Positions 34,600-41,888 of a stretch of 41,888 nucleotides of DNA are shown here, one piece after another. The notes below the pieces were generated by a model that saw only the letters and a list, made by a program, of their open reading frames with translations, was not told the DNA's origin and searched no databases. The position numbers were made by a program, and so were the translations under genes. The stretch is from an uncultured Clostridium sp. (lineage in GTDB: Bacteria > Bacillota > Clostridia > TANB77 > CAG-508), in contig CANAZY010000005.1 in the NCBI GenBank assembly GCA_947365805.1, forward strand, positions 1-41,888, written 5' to 3'. Each line of letters begins with the position of its first letter. The stretch's first letter is position 1.

Positions 34600-35795
34600 T
34601 CGCCTTCTTTTGGATGATGTTTCATATAAATTAGCGTATTTGAAAATGTAATTTGAAAAAACATAAAAAATGCGGATAATCCTAGCATATATCGCATTCC
34701 AAGATGATATGTAATTCCTGCAAAAAACATTCCTATTGCACTAGAAACATATTTAACTATGTGTGACACATTATTAAACATCAATTGGTAGCTTTCTGGC
34801 AATGTATTGATGTATTGCCCATCAATTCGGTTTTCATATGCAGTAGATATTAAAATTGACCAAGTAATTGCCACGAAACATATGATTAAGTTATCTGTTA
34901 AAAATGCTATTAGATACGCCATCATTCGTAAACCGAATTTTATAAATATTGTAAAATAATCATCTTTTGGTGTAAAAAACTTTAATGCTAATATTCCTAT
35001 AACATCAGCAATTAGCCCAACAATTAGTAAATAATTAGTAGCACCACTATCGGAAAAGCCCAGCATATTCGTTAATATTAACATTTTTAACCCTAAGCCT
35101 GTATTCATTGCAATATTTCCAAATGCTATATATAATAAATAGATTCGAATCAGTTTATGTTTTTTTACATAACTTAAAATATTAGCTTCATCCTTATTGT
35201 CAATTTTTGTATGTCCTTTATTTAATTTTATATTTAATAATACAATAAAAGCAATCATTAAAAAAATAATAGAAATTGATAAACAGATATTATAATCAAT
35301 GTAAACACCATATATCAGCTTCCCTATCAATACTCCACCAATCAAAATTCCTAAATCTTTAAACAAATACTCTACTAATTTTCTTTTACTATATAAAGTA
35401 TTATCTTTTTTTATGGTACAGATAAATGGATAAATACACAGGACTATCATTTCTTCAATAATAACATCAAGCATAACACTAAAACGAATTAAACTTGCAA
35501 CTTTGCTTCCATTTATTTGAAATAGTAAAAATAAATTTAGTATTTTAATAACAATAGCTAATAACAAGAAACTTTTTAATTTGTTTCGTGTTAATTTTTT
35601 GGTAATAACCAATATTCCTAATACACATAATAAAGTTCCTATACTTAAAATTTGGCTTATTTCACTTGCATTAAAATGATTGTTTTGTAACCATAATTGT
35701 CTAAAATTCCCCCATAGTCCAATAGAAATGCTATAAAAAGCAAGCATGATTAAAATTTTATTTTCATTTGTTAATCGTTTCCCTTGTTCTTTCAT
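34596..35795 (-). CDS. MFS-like multi-pass membrane transporter
   Basis: A 399-residue protein with about 12 hydrophobic segments (ILIMLAFYSISIGLWGNFRQLWL..., CLSISIIFLMIAFIVLLN..., MRYMLGLSAFFMFFQITFS). The layout, with a polar central loop near residues 190-215 (KLNKGHTKIDNKDEANIL), fits the major facilitator superfamily. The substrate is unknown. I place the start at the second ATG (35795), because AAAAGG directly abuts the first ATG at 35804. It shares the 34559 terminator with the convergent gene. Confidence 0.75.
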   Translation of the reverse strand: MKEQGKRLTNENKILIMLAFYSISIGLWGNFRQLWLQNNHFNASEISQILSIGTLLCVLGILVITKKLTRNKLKSFLLLAIVIKILNLFLLFQINGSKVASLIRFSVMLDVIIEEMIVLCIYPFICTIKKDNTLYSKRKLVEYLFKDLGILIGGVLIGKLIYGVYIDYNICLSISIIFLMIAFIVLLNIKLNKGHTKIDNKDEANILSYVKKHKLIRIYLLYIAFGNIAMNTGLGLKMLILTNMLGFSDSGATNYLLIVGLIADVIGILALKFFTPKDDYFTIFIKFGLRMMAYLIAFLTDNLIICFVAITWSILISTAYENRIDGQYINTLPESYQLMFNNVSHIVKYVSSAIGMFFAGITYHLGMRYMLGLSAFFMFFQITFSNTLIYMKHHPKEGD

Positions 35796-35854
35796 TTGTT
35801 TCATCCTTTTTACTTCTTGCTAAGATTATATCATTCCTCTTAAAAAATGCAAGA

Positions 35855-35898
35855 AAAAAATCAATAAATGTAAAAAATGATACATTTATTGATTTTTT
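35855..35898 (-). terminator. Terminator of the M15-like gene
   Basis: An 18-bp perfect stem from AAAAAATCAATAAATGTA to its complement TACATTTATTGATTTTTT, with an 8-base loop, ending three bases before the gene's stop codon. Confidence 0.9.
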
Positions 35899-35900
35899 CT

Positions 35901-36581
35901 TTAATCTAATGTTGTAGCAGTTCTACCTGTTCCAACTACATTTTCTTGTAATGAACGCCAGGTATTGCAACCAATGATTCCATCTACCGCTAATCCTCTA
36001 CTTGCTTGATATCTTCTTACAGCATTATAGGTATTGTTTCCAAAGATACCATCTAATCCACCTGTAGAATAGCCTAATGTATTTAAATCATCTTGTGCAA
36101 TTAGCACATACACACTTAGGCTTCCTCTTCTAATAAGTGGATATCCTCCACTAGAACAGGCTGGAGGACTCTGTCTTCTATCAAAATGCACCCATGTAGG
36201 AGAAATACTAAGAGGCTCCACATAACTCCATAATCCGGAATTTTTTGCACTATTTCGCAAGGTAGCTCTTTGAGCATTTGTCCATTTCTGTCCAACGTCA
36301 AATGCTGTTCCTGCATAATGTTGTGATTGCCCTGCATGACCACCCTCCCATGCTCTTCGGAAGGCATATCCTACTGGAATTGGTGCTCCATATAATCTTC
36401 TTTGTGAATTCCAAGAGGTCATCGTTCGTTTGGTTGTCCATAAGGTATTGCTTCTACTTGCTCCTCGAAATTCTCTTACTGTAAGGGTTCTTCCTGTATT
36501 GTACGGCATTGCTTCAGATAATCCACGGTAATACGTTTCCATACGGTCAGTATCATTATTATATACAATAATTTTTGCCAT
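35901..36581 (-). CDS. M15-like D-Ala-D-Ala carboxypeptidase with peptidoglycan-binding domain
   Basis: A 226-residue protein. Residues ~20-140 form an M15-type zinc peptidase domain, with zinc-ligand motifs GGHAGQSQHYAGTAFDVGQ (H...D) and PTWVHFDRR (H). The C-terminal ~65 residues are a peptidoglycan-binding domain type 1: QDDLNTLGYSTGGLDGIFGNNTYNAVRRYQASRGLAVDGIIGCNTWRSL. There is no signal peptide, so it may act in the spore or mother cell, or be released by lysis (a prophage or spore cortex role is possible). ATG 36581 has AGAGGTG upstream. Confidence 0.85.
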   Translation of the reverse strand: MAKIIVYNNDTDRMETYYRGLSEAMPYNTGRTLTVREFRGASRSNTLWTTKRTMTSWNSQRRLYGAPIPVGYAFRRAWEGGHAGQSQHYAGTAFDVGQKWTNAQRATLRNSAKNSGLWSYVEPLSISPTWVHFDRRQSPPACSSGGYPLIRRGSLSVYVLIAQDDLNTLGYSTGGLDGIFGNNTYNAVRRYQASRGLAVDGIIGCNTWRSLQENVVGTGRTATTLD

Positions 36582-36632
36582 AAAATCACCTCTATATCAT
36601 ATTGTATGAATATAATAATAGAGGTGTGATTC

Positions 36633-37007
36633 TTAGAATTCTTCTATAAAACTTAATTTTTGAATTGTTTCTTCTCCAATTATTTTATTTGCTAATTGCA
36701 TTAATTCTTTACACAATTGTATTTGTTCTTTAAAATGAGCATCAATTCCATAAAGTACTTTAATATTATAGTTTGACGCAACTTCCCAAAATTCTTTACA
36801 TGGATATTTTACATTTACTAACTTTTTTCTTTGTTCATATCCCATACGTATATTAGGTCTCTTATCATTTTTCTCTGGACAATGGTCAATAAAAGCTATT
36901 TTCGTAAATCCAAGTTTAATAAACTCTTCTACATATTCTTCATCTTTTAAATTCAAATCTGCATGTCCACATCGATACGTATGTGTATGATAGTTAAAGT
37001 TTTGCAT
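36633..37007 (-). pseudogene. PHP-domain (histidinol phosphatase-like) gene with internal deletion
   Basis: A 124-residue open frame. The start NFNYHTHTYRCGHADLNLKDEEYVEEFIKLGFTKIAFIDHCPE is the N-terminus of a HisJ-type PHP phosphatase (H-T-H-T, C-G-H-A). It then jumps to EFWEVASNYNIKVLYGIDAHFKEQIQLCKELMQLANKIIGEE, the C-terminal segment (G-x-DAH). Intact relatives are about 240-270 residues, so the middle ~130 residues with several metal ligands are missing while the frame is kept. It is probably inactive. Confidence 0.7.
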
Positions 37008-37022
37008 ATATGTTCATCTCCT

Positions 37023-37352
37023 CTATTTTTTCGTTAATTCATAACTTTGCTCAATTAATTCTTTTACAATATCCTCATCAATATTCTCTTCTATCACAAT
37101 CGTATTCCAGTGTTCTTTATTCATGTGGTAAGCTGGAATAATATAAGAATACGTATTTCTTAGTATGTCTGAATAATCTGGATTCGTTTTTACATTTACA
37201 TACAGTTTATCCTTTACCTTCATAATAAGTGCAAACCATTTGTTGGTATCTATATGTTTCATTGTTGCTGAAAAACTATCATCTGGAAAAGGATAAGCTT
37301 CATATGTATTTGGTAATGATAAACAATACTTTATAATTTCTTCTCTTTTCAT
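37023..37352 (-). CDS. MmcQ/YjbR family protein
   Basis: A 109-residue protein of the YjbR/CyaY-like fold, often annotated as a DNA-binding protein: REEIIKYCLSLPNTYEAYPFPDDSFSATMKH, KWFALIMKVKDKLYVNVKTNPDYSDILRN and IIPAYHMNKEHWNTIVIEENIDEDIVKELIEQSYEL are diagnostic. The cellular role is unknown. ATG 37352 follows AAGGAAT. It lies in a run of small accessory genes. Confidence 0.88.
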   Translation of the reverse strand: MKREEIIKYCLSLPNTYEAYPFPDDSFSATMKHIDTNKWFALIMKVKDKLYVNVKTNPDYSDILRNTYSYIIPAYHMNKEHWNTIVIEENIDEDIVKELIEQSYELTKK

Positions 37353-37415
37353 ATTCCTTATTCTTCAATAAAAATTTAATTGTGTAAAAACACTACTAAT
37401 TTTCCAATTTCTCTG

Positions 37416-37985
37416 TCAAATATTTCTTTGGATTCCTTTTATTTTTTCATATATCTCTTTCCAATTATCTACTCTATATAAATCTGTTTTATCGTTTATA
37501 TTACCTTTACTACTAAATAATATAGTTTCAATTCCTAATTCATTAACTTTATTACAATTTGCAATAGAGTCATCTATAAATAAATCTATGTTTTCATTTT
37601 TGCAAACATTTGCTTTATCAAAATCACAGATTAATTTATCATAGTTAATATTGTTATTTTTTAGTTCTTCAATAGTTGTTTTATATTCATCAGTATATAA
37701 AGTTTTATCTCTTGCTGTAATAACTATTATTTCATGCCCTAACTCTTTAATTTTATTAATATACTCTGCGACTTTAGGTTTAAAAGGTGTGCTAGCAATA
37801 ACTTTATCATAATATTTTTTTGCAAATTCAAGTTCTCTTTCTTTCATTTCTTTTGGTAAATTACTATATGAAATATTATTATCGTTCAAATATTTTATAT
37901 CTACATCAAAAAATTCTGCTATATATGGCATTAAATAATCAAATGTATCTGCCATTGTATCATCTATATCTATTCCTATTTTCAA
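37416..37985 (-). CDS. HAD-superfamily 5'-nucleotidase-like phosphatase
   Basis: A 189-residue protein with the HAD motifs: MKIGIDIDDTMADTF (motif I, DxD), EIIVITARDKT (motif II T) and DLFIDDSIANCN (motif IV DD). It resembles the NT5C type of deoxyribonucleotidase or a YqfW-like nucleotidase. It starts at TTG 37985, with AAAGGAG spaced correctly. It is followed closely by the YjbR gene and preceded by a GNAT gene. Confidence 0.82.
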   Translation of the reverse strand: MKIGIDIDDTMADTFDYLMPYIAEFFDVDIKYLNDNNISYSNLPKEMKERELEFAKKYYDKVIASTPFKPKVAEYINKIKELGHEIIVITARDKTLYTDEYKTTIEELKNNNINYDKLICDFDKANVCKNENIDLFIDDSIANCNKVNELGIETILFSSKGNINDKTDLYRVDNWKEIYEKIKGIQRNI

Positions 37986-38004
37986 CTTTTTCTCCTTTTC
38001 AAAT

Positions 38005-38442
38005 TTATTTTATTTGTTTTACAAATGCTTTATCTCTATTTTCATCATATCCTAGTTTTCTATATAATTCATGTGCACATTTTCTATGAAAGCCACTAAA
38101 TAGCCATATTCTTGATATATCTTCTTGTTTTGCTATTTCTTCAGCTTTATCCATCAGTTTTGTTGCAATTCCTAATCTTCTATATTCTTCTCTTATTGCT
38201 AAATCCCATATAGTTGCATCTTTTCCTGATGGCAATGTTAAAATATTTAAAGTTACTGTTCCTACTAAATTATCATTTATATAATATCCTAATACATGAA
38301 TATCTTTATTATCTTTAGATATCTTATATAAATTTTGCATTTTCTCATAACTTATATTATTATTAAAAACATCTTTTAATATTTGTTTTAATTGTTCTAA
38401 ATCTTTTTCCTCTATACTACTTACTATGTTATCTCTTTTCAT
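38005..38442 (-). CDS. GNAT-family acetyltransferase
   Basis: A 145-residue N-acetyltransferase. The core reads VLGYYINDNLVGTVTLNIL, IWDLAIREEYRRLGIATKLMDKAEEIAKQ (acetyl-CoA loop R-x-x-G-I-A) and IWLFSGFHRKCAHELYRKLGYDENRDKAF. The substrate is unknown. ATG 38442 follows TAGGAG. It is 19 bases upstream of the HAD gene and likely co-transcribed with it. Confidence 0.87.
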   Translation of the reverse strand: MKRDNIVSSIEEKDLEQLKQILKDVFNNNISYEKMQNLYKISKDNKDIHVLGYYINDNLVGTVTLNILTLPSGKDATIWDLAIREEYRRLGIATKLMDKAEEIAKQEDISRIWLFSGFHRKCAHELYRKLGYDENRDKAFVKQIK

Positions 38443-38578
38443 TCCTTACTCCTACTTTAAACAGTTATATTTTTTTATCTTTCTTCCTAATTTATATCAC
38501 AAATCAACATTTTTTCATAGTGTTTTACCAATATTTACAAAACATATTTATCCTTATATTTGCTTAATTGCACACAAA

Positions 38579-38651
38579 ATCTCCAATAAAAATAATGTCA
38601 AGAGCGAACGAAGTAAGTTTATTTACTCTTGATATTATTTTTATTGGAGAT
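38579..38651. repeat. Long inverted repeat (26-bp arms)
   Basis: The left arm at 38579-38604 starts ATCTCCAATAAAAATAATG; the right arm at 38626-38651 ends ATTATTTTTATTGGAGAT. There is one mismatch (a G-U pair in RNA) and a 21-base loop containing GCGAACGAAG. It is much longer than the usual terminator, has no flanking gene end, and could be a miniature transposon or a structured RNA. Confidence 0.75.
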
Positions 38652-38990
38652 TAGAATTTGTCTGCAAATGTATAAGACAAAAAAATAAGCATCAGTACAT
38701 ATCTACTGACACCCATTTAATAAAGATTCTCTATAACTCATTTTAATAAATTCTTTCTATTGCCTGATATACCTCGTCTTTCTTCATGTCTACTCATCAA
38801 CATATCCTATACCTGTTATATTCACAGTAAACACAATTTAAAATTTTTCAGTATTTCAAATACTTTGCTCCATTTCCTAAAATTTAGTCTATGTGTTTCC
38901 ACTTACCACTTAAACAACTACTTTAACTTTCACACCCAAATTCTGATGTTTTTCTTTTCCAAATCTGCCTTTATCCTCAAAAGTTATAAT

Positions 38991-39092
38991 CTATGAAACC
39001 ATATCAAGATCAAGTATTACGTGTCTTTCTTTAGTTGTAGCACTGCCACACATTCCACATGTATTGTTTGCAGTTTGTGAACATAATTTTTA
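38991..39092 (-). pseudogene. Possible relic of a Cys-rich protein gene
   Basis: A minus-strand frame reads KLCSQTANNTCGMCGSATTKERHVILDLDMVS and then stops, with further stops in the same frame downstream. The C-x-x-C pair suggests the zinc ribbon of a transposase or similar protein. Identification is weak. Confidence 0.2.
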
Positions 39093-39119
39093 ACCTAGTA
39101 TATGTACTATGAACAACAT

Positions 39120-40247
39120 TTATTTGTCCTCTTTAATATTCTTATAACACTGTAATATAGTTCTAACACTTCTCCAGTTAATTTCATTCATAAAATTATC
39201 TATTGATATATATTTTTCTAAATCTTCTATAAAGTTTTCTATCCATAAGTAGTATTTCCATTTGTTTTTTGAAAAATATGTACTTAATTTATATTCGATA
39301 TTAACTTTAACACAAAATCCATATTCATAATATCTTAAGTCTAAATTTTCATCAAAACAATTCTGTATATTAAGATAATATTTTTCAAATTCATTATCTA
39401 TTATCACTCCTGTACTATTAAAATCAAATTCTATGCCTATAAGATATTTTTTTGTATCTATTTGCAAATTATTATTTCCATTTCTTTTAATCTTAGTATT
39501 TTTAGGAAATATTAATTGCATCTTATTATATATTTCTCCAGAATCAAATATTTCCAAATAAAATAATTCGTTTCCATTTTTCTCATTATATTCTATTTCA
39601 TCTTTACTATCCTTAAATGCTTCTCTATTCTCTATTTCTTCTGTAAAAATATTAATGAATCGATTACTTAATAAATCTTTTGAAATATTCTTTCTTTCTA
39701 TTTTCTCCAATTTTTCAAAATTCATATTCGGTTTTCTAAAATAATCTTGCAATTCTGTTGACAATCTATCTAATACACAATATTCTAATAACTCAATAAT
39801 AATATCTTTGCTTTCTATATAAATTTCATCTCCATCTTCCATACTTTCTTCAATTGTACTTATTGGGTGTGTATCCCATATTTCTTTTAATTTTTTATTT
39901 TCTGCAAATGCTCCCTTTAGATATTTACACATATCTCCAGAAATATCATATCGTGGTATATTTAATATTGTATTACTTAATTTGTCATAGATAATAAATC
40001 CTTTGAATTCAATACTACTATTTATTGATTTCATCTTTTTATATGCATAGAAAATAATGACTCCTAAACTCAAAATAATTCCTATTACAATCAGTAAAAA
40101 GTTGTATTTTTCTAAATCGAAAAATTGCAAAATTCCTTCTGTTAAAATATTTACACCTATTGCTATGATTATTGATGTAATTATTATATCTTTATATATT
40201 TCTTTTAGATTTATCAATTGAGACAATATATGGTTGTTGTTTTTCAT
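39120..40247 (-). CDS. Unrecognised protein with two N-terminal membrane helices
   Basis: A 375-residue protein without a family I recognise. Two membrane helices lie at ~20-40 (IIITSIIIAIGVNILTEGIL) and ~48-68 (FLLIVIGIILSLGVIIFYAY). The remaining ~300 residues are cytoplasmic-looking, lysine- and aspartate-rich, with mixed alpha/beta content (YDISGDMCKYLKGAF; FYLEIFDSGEIYNKMQLIFPKNTKIK; KWKYYLWIENFIEDLEKYI). ATG 40247 overlaps the stop of a small upstream ORF (ATGA). It sits between a recombinase and a gene-poor region, so it is likely cargo of a mobile element, possibly a membrane-linked defence or adaptation protein (speculative). Confidence 0.7.
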   Translation of the reverse strand: MKNNNHILSQLINLKEIYKDIIITSIIIAIGVNILTEGILQFFDLEKYNFLLIVIGIILSLGVIIFYAYKKMKSINSSIEFKGFIIYDKLSNTILNIPRYDISGDMCKYLKGAFAENKKLKEIWDTHPISTIEESMEDGDEIYIESKDIIIELLEYCVLDRLSTELQDYFRKPNMNFEKLEKIERKNISKDLLSNRFINIFTEEIENREAFKDSKDEIEYNEKNGNELFYLEIFDSGEIYNKMQLIFPKNTKIKRNGNNNLQIDTKKYLIGIEFDFNSTGVIIDNEFEKYYLNIQNCFDENLDLRYYEYGFCVKVNIEYKLSTYFSKNKWKYYLWIENFIEDLEKYISIDNFMNEINWRSVRTILQCYKNIKEDK

Positions 40248-40390
40248 ACTTCCTCCATTATAAAATAATCTTTAATTTCTTCTAATACTTCCACTGTATC
40301 CTCATAACTAATATCTTCTACATAACTAAATTTAGATTGATAATTTTTCCAATGTTCTTTTAGAACATCGCTTTCTTTTATAAATTCCAT
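40244..40390 (-). CDS. Small ORF coupled to the downstream membrane protein
   Basis: A 48-residue acidic ORF starting MEFIKESDVLKEHWKNYQ and ending EEIKDYFIMEEV. Its TGA overlaps the downstream ATG as ATGA, a usual sign of translational coupling. I see no good ribosome binding site before ATG 40390, so the true start may be further upstream in the same frame. Function is unknown. Confidence 0.5.
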   Translation of the reverse strand: MEFIKESDVLKEHWKNYQSKFSYVEDISYEDTVEVLEEIKDYFIMEEV

Positions 40391-40423
40391 TATTTCATCT
40401 ATATTTTTTAGATTATTTTTTAT

Positions 40424-40449
40424 TATTTATGGTTACTATACCATAAATA
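40424..40449. repeat. Short inverted repeat upstream of the small ORF
   Basis: Perfect 10-bp arms (TATTTATGGT / ACCATAAATA) with a 6-base loop, between the small ORF and the recombinase 3' end. It could be an operator, a terminator, or part of an attachment region. Confidence 0.5.
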
Positions 40450-40528
40450 GTCAAAAAAAGAAAGTGCTTTTCCAAACACTTCCAACTTAAGTTTTATCTC
40501 CAAACATTCCTAAATTTTTATTATCAAA

Positions 40529-41888
40529 TTATACTGCTCCGCACATCATATCAACTTCTATCGTTACCTTAATTTTATTATTTTCTACTCGTTTAACCTT
40601 ATTTTTGCCTTTTCTCTCAAAACTAACAAAATCCTCAAGATCACTAAACTCAACTATTGTATCGAATCTTTTAGATATAGCACCGAACAACACTCCACAT
40701 GGCTCACACATAGGCTGTAGATAGTTTTTGCTAACCTCATATGATGACTGTTGATTTTTTTGTTCTTTTTCATCATCTTTGCACTTGATTTCGTTTCCAG
40801 ATTTTAGGATAAATGTTATTACTCTTGGATTTGTTTCTCCATTCCTTCCTTTTTCTCCTATTATAACTTTTTCTATCATTAATTCAAAAACATCTTTGTC
40901 AAATTCTGGCATAATTTCGTTGTCTTTAAACAAAGTTTTAAACTTGTTTAATCCTTGATTTAAACTAATTGAATCTTCTAACTCTAGTTGCAAATGCTCT
41001 TGCTCTTTCTCTATGCTATTTATTTTGTTTTGTAGTTTTGCTTTCTTTTCTTGCAGAGTTTCTAATGTTATTGTTCCATTTAAGTTTAAATCAATTAGCT
41101 TGTCTATCTTTTCTTTTAATATTTGCTTTTCTTCCTCTAGTCTTTTAATAGAACTTTCGTTACTCTCTTCTTGTATAATTTCTTCCATTTCGTTTAAGAA
41201 TGTTTGGATTAGTTCTTTGTTATTATTGCATAGTAATTTATAACTTTCTGTAAATGCTTCTTCTACAATACTTTCTTTCATAGCTTTACAATGTGGGCAA
41301 TTTTCTTTTCCATGTTTTACAAATTCCATACAATGCCAAACTGTTATACTGTTTTTAGTTCCAGAATGCCAATTCCTTCTTGTTAATAAACTACCACAAA
41401 ACCCACAATATAGTCTGCTACTAAAAGGATATTTTCTACTAAAGTTTCCTTTTCTTCTGCCAAGACCTCGTACTCCTCCTCGCTTTTGTAAAATTTCTTG
41501 TGCTTGATTAAACATTCTTTCAGATACAATTGGCTCATGATGTTCTTGTATATAATACTGATTTTCTTCTCCCATATTAACTACTCTTCTATGTGAGATT
41601 GGATCTGTTGTATATGTTTTTCCTTGTAAGACATCTCCTTTGTATTTTTCGTTTTTCAAGATACCTCTTATAGTTGATTCATGCCACTTCTTTTTGCCTG
41701 TTGGTGTTTTGTATTTTATATTTGTTAGTTCTTTTGCTATTGTTGTGCAACCTACTCCTTGACAATATCTATCAAAGATATATCTTACAATTTCTGTTTC
41801 TTCATAATTAATGGATATTTTCTTTGTGTCTTTATCATATACATATCCTAAACATCCATTATATCCAATTAATTCCCCTCTTTTTTGT
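40529..41888 (-). CDS. Large serine recombinase (C-terminal part; runs off the window)
   Basis: At least 452 residues, open to the right edge. The visible part begins in the 'recombinase' domain (QKRGELIGYNGCLGYVYDKDTKKISINYEETEIVRYIFDRYCQGVGCTTIAKELTN), followed by WHESTIRGILKNEKYKGDVLQGKTYTTD. A zinc ribbon follows (LYCGFCGSLLTRR...WHC...NCPHCKAM) and then a long coiled coil (SIKRLEEEKQILKEKIDKLIDLN...INSIEKEQEHLQLELED). The catalytic serine resolvase domain lies beyond the window. Such enzymes integrate and excise phages and conjugative or mobilisable elements at att sites. The C-terminus, with CEPCGVLF, is somewhat unusual. Confidence 0.9.
   Translation of the reverse strand, partial: QKRGELIGYNGCLGYVYDKDTKKISINYEETEIVRYIFDRYCQGVGCTTIAKELTNIKYKTPTGKKKWHESTIRGILKNEKYKGDVLQGKTYTTDPISHRRVVNMGEENQYYIQEHHEPIVSERMFNQAQEILQKRGGVRGLGRRKGNFSRKYPFSSRLYCGFCGSLLTRRNWHSGTKNSITVWHCMEFVKHGKENCPHCKAMKESIVEEAFTESYKLLCNNNKELIQTFLNEMEEIIQEESNESSIKRLEEEKQILKEKIDKLIDLNLNGTITLETLQEKKAKLQNKINSIEKEQEHLQLELEDSISLNQGLNKFKTLFKDNEIMPEFDKDVFELMIEKVIIGEKGRNGETNPRVITFILKSGNEIKCKDDEKEQKNQQSSYEVSKNYLQPMCEPCGVLFGAISKRFDTIVEFSDLEDFVSFERKGKNKVKRVENNKIKVTIEVDMMCGAV

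Larger units (their letters stand above)
38443..39119. other. Gene-free stretch with a long inverted repeat and a possible gene relic
   Basis: A 677-base AT-rich interval with no convincing intact gene. It contains the 26-bp inverted repeat at 38579-38651 and a short minus-strand relic near 38991-39092. Otherwise I see only AT-rich sequence. It may mark one boundary of the recombinase-bearing element. Confidence 0.5.

Noticed and set aside
38991..39092. Intact TnpB-type transposase
   Set aside because: Only one short frame with a C-x-x-C pair is visible, with stops immediately downstream. The sequence does not match the TnpB C-terminal pattern well.

Overview
The window looks like an AT-rich, spore-forming member of the Clostridia, probably an uncultivated gut lineage. 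Sporulation genes (yabP, yabQ, an unsplit sigK), AAAGGAGG-type ribosome binding sites, consensus sigma-A promoters and families typical of low-GC Firmicutes (DUF368, CmpB-like, TypA, YjbR, a clostridial prepilin family) support this. Most genes are on the minus strand.

Layout. 1-858: the tail of a partial ORF, then AT-rich DNA holding three diverged copies of a ~32-bp repeat. 0.9-8.2 kb: a DUF2726 protein, rho, the divIC-yabQ-yabP cluster, lysC, prfB, an orphan membrane protein and sigK. 8.2-10.8 kb: a small orphan gene, a DUF368 membrane protein and a U32 (TrhP-like) protein. 10.9-14.4 kb: three prepilin-like surface proteins, divergent from an XRE regulator. 14.4-17.4 kb: a CmpB-like membrane protein, two tandem RelA/SpoT-like genes and a TrmR-like O-methyltransferase. 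17.4-25.2 kb: typA, a cmk-plsC fusion, a P-loop/Asp23-like fusion, thiamine pyrophosphokinase and two glycosyltransferases. 25.4-33.7 kb: pnp, rpsO, two orphan genes, pyk and an alpha-glucan phosphorylase. 33.8-38.4 kb: a membrane-anchored protein, an MFS-like transporter, an M15-like peptidase, a broken PHP phosphatase, and YjbR, HAD and GNAT proteins. 38.4-41.9 kb: a long inverted repeat, an unrecognised membrane protein with a small coupled ORF, and a large serine recombinase running off the right edge, which suggests a mobile element.

The most striking observation is a repeated +1 frameshift rule. Six minus-strand genes (yabQ, lysC, prfB twice, two prepilin-like genes and trmR) are each interrupted by one extra base. 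At all seven sites the interrupting codon is CGG, and skipping its C (NNN-c-GGN) restores the conserved protein with glycine at that point. By eye, the other conserved genes contain no in-frame CGG apart from one in a RelA/SpoT-like gene. The remaining in-frame CGG codons (four) lie in three orphan, foreign-looking genes. prfB also carries the classic CTT-TGA-C autoregulatory +1 site, so it needs three +1 shifts to give its 368-residue product, including one directly before the GGQ motif. I infer that in-frame CGG is an unassigned or starved codon in this lineage, and that it is resolved by out-of-frame pairing of tRNA-Gly. This could be a genome-wide recoding system. Systematic assembly error is the main alternative.

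Other points of interest: the tRNA wobble-uridine modification pair TrhP-like/TrmR-like is present; orphan genes with strong promoters and their own terminators are scattered between housekeeping genes; several fusions occur; and palindromic intergenic elements are present.
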